Under the pieces are notes generated by a model. That model was not told where the DNA came from. It did not search any database and worked only from the letters and a program-made list of their open reading frames with translations. The translations under genes were made by a program, and so were the position numbers. Positions 60,215-64,000 of a stretch of DNA of 64,000 nt are shown piece by piece (within the stretch, counting starts at the first letter, position 1; each line of letters begins with the position of its first letter). This stretch comes from Gordonia tangerina (GTDB lineage: Bacteria; Actinomycetota; Actinomycetes; Mycobacteriales; Mycobacteriaceae), in NCBI RefSeq assembly GCF_021556435.1, contig NZ_JAKGCU010000017.1, positions 1 through 64,000 on the forward strand, read 5' to 3'.

Positions 60215-62860
60215 GTGAAAGCCTTCCGCCGGTTCACCGTTCGGGTGCCGCTGCCCACCGAACTCACCCACCTCACCGTGCTGGCGCACAATCTGCGCTG
60301 GGTGTGGCATGCACCCACCCAGGATCTGTTCGCCACCATCGACCCAGCATTGTGGGACGCCACCGGCGACCCGCTGCGACTACTCGCAGATGTCGAGCCG
60401 GAGCGATTCGCCGCGCTCGCCGCCGACCCCGCCTTCCGGGAACGCCTGACCGCCGTCCGCAACGATCTCGAGAGCTATCTGGCCGGGTCGCGATGGTTCG
60501 GCGACACCACCGACGAACTGGGCTCGGCGCACCTGGCCGCGACCGGGATCGCCTACTTCTCGATGGAGTTCGGCATCTCCGAGGTACTACCGATCTACTC
60601 CGGCGGCCTCGGCATCCTCGCCGGCGATCACCTCAAAGCAGCCTCGGACCTGGGTTTACCGCTGACCGGGGTCGGTCTGTTCTATCGCTCCGGGTACTTC
60701 CACCAGAGTCTGTCCCATGACGGCTGGCAGGTCGAACGGTATCCGGTCAACGATCCGACCTCACTGCCATTGGAGCTGCTCACCGATGCCGGTGAGACCG
60801 TGATAGTGACGATCTCAATGCCGGGTGGCCGGCAGTTGTCCGCCCGGATCTGGGTCGCCACCGTGGGCCGGATCCCGCTGCTGTTGCTCGACTCCGACCT
60901 ACCGGACAACGACGAGGAACTGCGCGGCATCACCGACCGCCTCTACGGTGGCGATCAGGACCATCGGATCAAGCAGGAGATCCTGCTCGGCATCGGTGGT
61001 GTTCGGGCCGTGCGGGAGTATGTCCGCGTCACCGGTCGGGCCGAGCCGGCCGTGTTCCACATGAACGAGGGCCATGCGGGCTTTTTGGGTGTGGAGCGCA
61101 TCCGCGAAATGGTCGGCCGCCCCGGGACCGAAGCGCTGGACTTCGACACCGCCGAGGCGGTGGTGCGGGCGTCGAACGTCTTCACCACCCACACCCCGGT
61201 GCCCGCCGGAATCGACCGCTTCCCACGCGACATGGTGCGCTACTACCTCGATGCCGACGACGCGGGGATGTCGCGGCTGCTGCCCGGCCTGCCGGTCGCC
61301 ACCGTCCTCGATCTGGGCGACGAGGCCGACCCCGGTGTGTTCAACATGGCGCACATGGGTTTTCGACTCGGCCAACGCAGCAATGGTGTGTCTCGGTTGC
61401 ACGGTGCGGTCAGTCGCGAGATGTTCGCCGACCTGTGGCCGGGATTCGACGCGGACGAGGTGCCGATCGGCTCGGTCACCAACGGTGTGCACGGACCGAC
61501 CTGGACGGCGCGGACATGGCTCGATCTGGCGGTCGACGACGAGGCCGGGCAGGCCGCGGCCATCGCGGCGATGTCGCCCGAGAACATCTGGCAGGTGCGA
61601 TCGGAGTTGCGCACGCGTCTGGTCGAGGAGGTCCGACGCCGCGCCCACGACAGCGCCCGAGGCCGCGGATTCACCGAGGCCGAACTCGGGTGGACGGCCG
61701 AACTCTTCGACACCGACGCACTCACGATCGGTTTCGCTCGGCGCGCGGCCACCTACAAACGCCTGACGCTGATGTTGCGTGATCCCGAGCGTATGCGCCG
61801 CATCCTGACCGATCCGCAGCGTCCGGTCCAGCTCGTCATCGCGGGAAAGGCACACCCGGCCGACGACGGCGGCAAGGCACTGATCCAGCAGGTCGTGCGG
61901 TTCACCGAGGATCCCGAATTGCGCACGCACATCGTTTTCCTGCCGGACTACGACATTTCGATGGCCCGCGACATCTACGCCGGTTGCGACGTGTGGCTCA
62001 ACAATCCGGTGCGTCCGATGGAGGCGTGCGGAACATCCGGCATGAAATCGGCGATGAACGGCGGGTTGAACCTGTCGATCCTCGACGGCTGGTGGGATGA
62101 GATGGCCGACGGGGAGAACGGCTGGGCGATTCCGTCGGCCGAGGGTGTTGCCGACGATCACCGTCGCGACGACCTGGAGGCCGAGGCCCTCTACACACTG
62201 CTCGAGGAGACGGTCATCCCGCTGTTCTACAACCGCTCGGCGAGTGGGGTGCCCGAACGATGGGTCCAGATGGTGCGTCACACGCTCACCCGGCTGGGCC
62301 CGCAGGTGCAGGCCGGACGGATGGTCCGGGACTACACCGCCGCACTCTATGTGCCGGCCGCCGACCAACTCGCATCCATCTGCGCCGATGACTTCGCACC
62401 GGCCCGCGATCTCGCCGAATATCGCCACCAACTCGAGCGCTCGTGGCCTGCGGTGCAGATCGCCGGCATCGACGAATCCGGTGCGGGGGACTCGCTCGAC
62501 GCCGACGGCCCGCAACGGGTCAACCTCACCTTCACCGCACACGTCGCGCTGGGCGAGTTGAGTCCGCAGCGGGTGTGTGTGCAGGCACTGGTCGGACGGG
62601 TCGACGGCAACGGCGAGATCATCGACCCCGAGGTGGTGGAGATGTCACCGACATCGGAGACCGATCCCTCCGGCCGGACGCTGTTCCGGGCCACCGTGGT
62701 GCCCACGCGTTCTGGTCGCCACGGCTATACCGCACGGGTTCTCCCGCGCCACCCGCAGCTTTCCGACGATGCCGAACTTGGGTTGGTGCGCTATCCGGTG
62801 GGCACGGCCGAGGACGTGGGTCCGGGGAGCGGCTCCGGCTCGCTGCCCGAGCCTGCTTGA
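60215..62860 (+). CDS. glgP: Glycogen/alpha-glucan phosphorylase
   Basis: The 881-residue enzyme splits alpha-1,4-glucan with phosphate to give glucose 1-phosphate. It belongs to the GT35 type with an N-terminal DUF3417-like domain (KAFRRFTVRVPLPTELTHLTVLAHNLRWVW). Core motifs are IAYFSMEFGISEVLPIYSGGLG, HMNEGHAGF, SVTNGVHGPTW and the PLP-binding MEACGTSGMKSAMNGG with Lys611. The GTG start fits family alignment and a leaderless -10. It is the only gene read against the proteasome genes, and a terminator separates it from mpa. Confidence 0.93.
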   Translation: MKAFRRFTVRVPLPTELTHLTVLAHNLRWVWHAPTQDLFATIDPALWDATGDPLRLLADVEPERFAALAADPAFRERLTAVRNDLESYLAGSRWFGDTTDELGSAHLAATGIAYFSMEFGISEVLPIYSGGLGILAGDHLKAASDLGLPLTGVGLFYRSGYFHQSLSHDGWQVERYPVNDPTSLPLELLTDAGETVIVTISMPGGRQLSARIWVATVGRIPLLLLDSDLPDNDEELRGITDRLYGGDQDHRIKQEILLGIGGVRAVREYVRVTGRAEPAVFHMNEGHAGFLGVERIREMVGRPGTEALDFDTAEAVVRASNVFTTHTPVPAGIDRFPRDMVRYYLDADDAGMSRLLPGLPVATVLDLGDEADPGVFNMAHMGFRLGQRSNGVSRLHGAVSREMFADLWPGFDADEVPIGSVTNGVHGPTWTARTWLDLAVDDEAGQAAAIAAMSPENIWQVRSELRTRLVEEVRRRAHDSARGRGFTEAELGWTAELFDTDALTIGFARRAATYKRLTLMLRDPERMRRILTDPQRPVQLVIAGKAHPADDGGKALIQQVVRFTEDPELRTHIVFLPDYDISMARDIYAGCDVWLNNPVRPMEACGTSGMKSAMNGGLNLSILDGWWDEMADGENGWAIPSAEGVADDHRRDDLEAEALYTLLEETVIPLFYNRSASGVPERWVQMVRHTLTRLGPQVQAGRMVRDYTAALYVPAADQLASICADDFAPARDLAEYRHQLERSWPAVQIAGIDESGAGDSLDADGPQRVNLTFTAHVALGELSPQRVCVQALVGRVDGNGEIIDPEVVEMSPTSETDPSGRTLFRATVVPTRSGRHGYTARVLPRHPQLSDDAELGLVRYPVGTAEDVGPGSGSGSLPEPA

Positions 62861-62872
62861 CCCGCCTACGGA

Positions 62873-62925
62873 CCTCAGAGGTCGGGGCGGTCACACCAGT
62901 GGTGCGACCGCCCCGATTTCTGAGG
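62873..62925. terminator. Long bidirectional terminator between glgP and mpa
   Basis: CCTCAGAGGTCGGGGCGGTC (62873-62892) pairs with GACCGCCCCGATTTCTGAGG (62906-62925) over 20 positions with two mismatches. The 13-base loop holds a smaller palindrome CACCAGTGGTG. It lies between convergent stops. Confidence 0.9.
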
Positions 62926-62935
62926 AGCCCGTGAC

Positions 62936-64000
62936 CTACAGGTATTGCCCGGTGTTGGTCTCGGTGTCGATGGCGCGGCTGGCACCCGCGCTCTTGCCGG
63001 TGACCAAGGTACGGATGTAGACGATCCGCTCCCCCTTCTTGCCCGAGATCCGTGCCCAATCGTCGGGGTTGGTGGTGTTCGGCAGATCCTCGTTCTCGGC
63101 GAACTCGTCGAGGATCGAATCGAACAGGTGCTGCACCCGTAGACCCGGCGCACCGGTGTCGAGCTGCGACTTGATCGCGTACTTCTTGGACCGGTCGACG
63201 ACATTCTGGATCATCGCACCGGAGTTGAAGTCCTTGAAGTACATGATCTCCTTGTCGCCGTTGGCGTAGGTGACCTCCAAGAACCGATTGTCGTCGCTTT
63301 CGGCGTACATCCGCTCGACGACCTTCTCGATCATCGCGTTGACGCATGCCGTCCGGTCGCCGCCGAACTCGTTGAGGTCGTCAGCGTGCACCGGCAATTG
63401 CTCGGTGAGGTACTTCGAGAAGATGTCCATCGCCGATTCCGCGTCGGGACGTTCGATCTTGATCTTCACGTCGAGACGGCCCGGACGCAGGATGGCCGGG
63501 TCGATCATGTCCTCACGGTTGGACGCACCGATCACGATGACGTTCTCGAGTCCCTCGACGCCGTCGATCTCGCTGAGCAGCTGCGGGACGACGGTTGTCT
63601 CCACGTCGGACGACACACCCGAACCGCGGGTACGGAAAATCGAGTCCATCTCGTCGAAGAACACGATCACCGGGGTGCCCTCAGACGCCTTCTCCCGCGC
63701 ACGCTGGAAGATCAGGCGGATGTGTCGCTCGGTCTCACCGACGAACTTGTTGAGCAGCTCGGGGCCCTTGATGTTGAGGAAGTAGGACTTTGCCTCCTTG
63801 GCGTCGTCGCCGCGCACCTGTGCGATCTTTTTTGCCAGCGAGTTGGCCACCGCCTTGGCGATGAGCGTCTTGCCGCATCCGGGCGGACCGTAGAGCAGGA
63901 CACCCTTGGGAGGACGCAGCGCGTAGTCGCGGAACAGGTCCTTGTGCAGGAACGGGAGCTCCACGGCGTCGCGGATCTGCTCGATTTGACGGCCAAGGCC
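62936..64000 (-). CDS. mpa: Proteasome-associated ATPase Mpa/ARC, C-terminal part
   Basis: The last 354 residues are visible; the coiled-coil and OB domains lie beyond the window end. The AAA+ module shows Walker [13 protein letters not shown], Walker [13 protein letters not shown], sensor and arginine-finger region [22 protein letters not shown]. The protein ends GQYL, the C-terminal motif that docks in the proteasome alpha ring and opens its gate. It unfolds pupylated proteins and feeds them into PrcAB. The frame is open to base 64000 ([17 protein letters not shown] at the upstream edge). Confidence 0.97.
   Translation of the reverse strand, partial: GLGRQIEQIRDAVELPFLHKDLFRDYALRPPKGVLLYGPPGCGKTLIAKAVANSLAKKIAQVRGDDAKEAKSYFLNIKGPELLNKFVGETERHIRLIFQRAREKASEGTPVIVFFDEMDSIFRTRGSGVSSDVETTVVPQLLSEIDGVEGLENVIVIGASNREDMIDPAILRPGRLDVKIKIERPDAESAMDIFSKYLTEQLPVHADDLNEFGGDRTACVNAMIEKVVERMYAESDDNRFLEVTYANGDKEIMYFKDFNSGAMIQNVVDRSKKYAIKSQLDTGAPGLRVQHLFDSILDEFAENEDLPNTTNPDDWARISGKKGERIVYIRTLVTGKSAGASRAIDTETNTGQYL

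Overview
The window is high-GC DNA from a mycolic-acid actinobacterium (order Mycobacteriales). Gordonia or a close relative is my best guess. The evidence is a Pup-proteasome operon, RbpA, unfused Ppm1 and Lnt, several F420-type oxidoreductases, a CYP136-like P450, and gene order matching the Mycobacterium tuberculosis Rv2050-Rv2053, Rv2070c-Rv2074, Rv2089c-Rv2097c and Rv2110c-Rv2115c blocks. Genes are tightly packed with many 4-base ATGA/GTGA overlaps, and no stretch over 300 bases lacks a gene. Many starts sit 6-8 bases after a TAnnnT hexamer, which suggests leaderless mRNAs.

Bases 1-9700: the tail of a TnpB-type transposon gene, a CYP136-like P450, a short UvrA paralogue, an AraC regulator with a VOC protein, a HAD phosphatase, an F420-type luciferase-like oxidoreductase, a clade-type catalase and a CYTH-like protein of unknown role. 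Bases 9.9-15.5 kb: an animal-type haem peroxidase gene with two apparent one-base deletions, translationally coupled to a catalase-related haem protein (a possible fatty-acid hydroperoxide or oxylipin module), then a LAL-type LuxR regulator gene that appears to have lost about 150 bp. Bases 15.6-26.8 kb: flavin and F420 redox genes, a DUF1295 membrane protein, a receiver/thioredoxin/thioredoxin-reductase fusion lacking its catalytic residues, a repeat-bearing zinc-ribbon protein, an MpaB-type oxygenase, and a set comprising a zinc-finger protein, a DUF475 TerC-like membrane protein and a class III nucleotide cyclase.

Bases 27-34 kb: rbpA and its terminator, a group IIC intron inserted just after that terminator, and then on the opposite strand ppm1, lnt, an amidohydrolase and fxsA (lipoprotein acylation and polyprenol-mannose synthesis). 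The lnt stop codon lies inside a 15-bp coding repeat array and looks like a recent nonsense change. Bases 34-46 kb: the aerobic cobalamin genes cobN (behind a B12 riboswitch), cobG, cobH, cobIJ, cobK, cobM and cobL, with a short-chain dehydrogenase and an F420-dependent biliverdin-reductase-like protein.

Bases 45.5-64 kb: a proline peptidase, a 5'-3' exonuclease, a DUF4333 membrane protein, the HelY helicase, TatC and TatA, and the proteasome system. In that system pup, prcB and prcA are coupled, pafA ligates Pup, dop deamidates or removes it, mpa (cut by the window end) unfolds substrates, and pafB/pafC form the WYL regulator pair. A glycogen/alpha-glucan phosphorylase gene lies between dop and mpa on the other strand.
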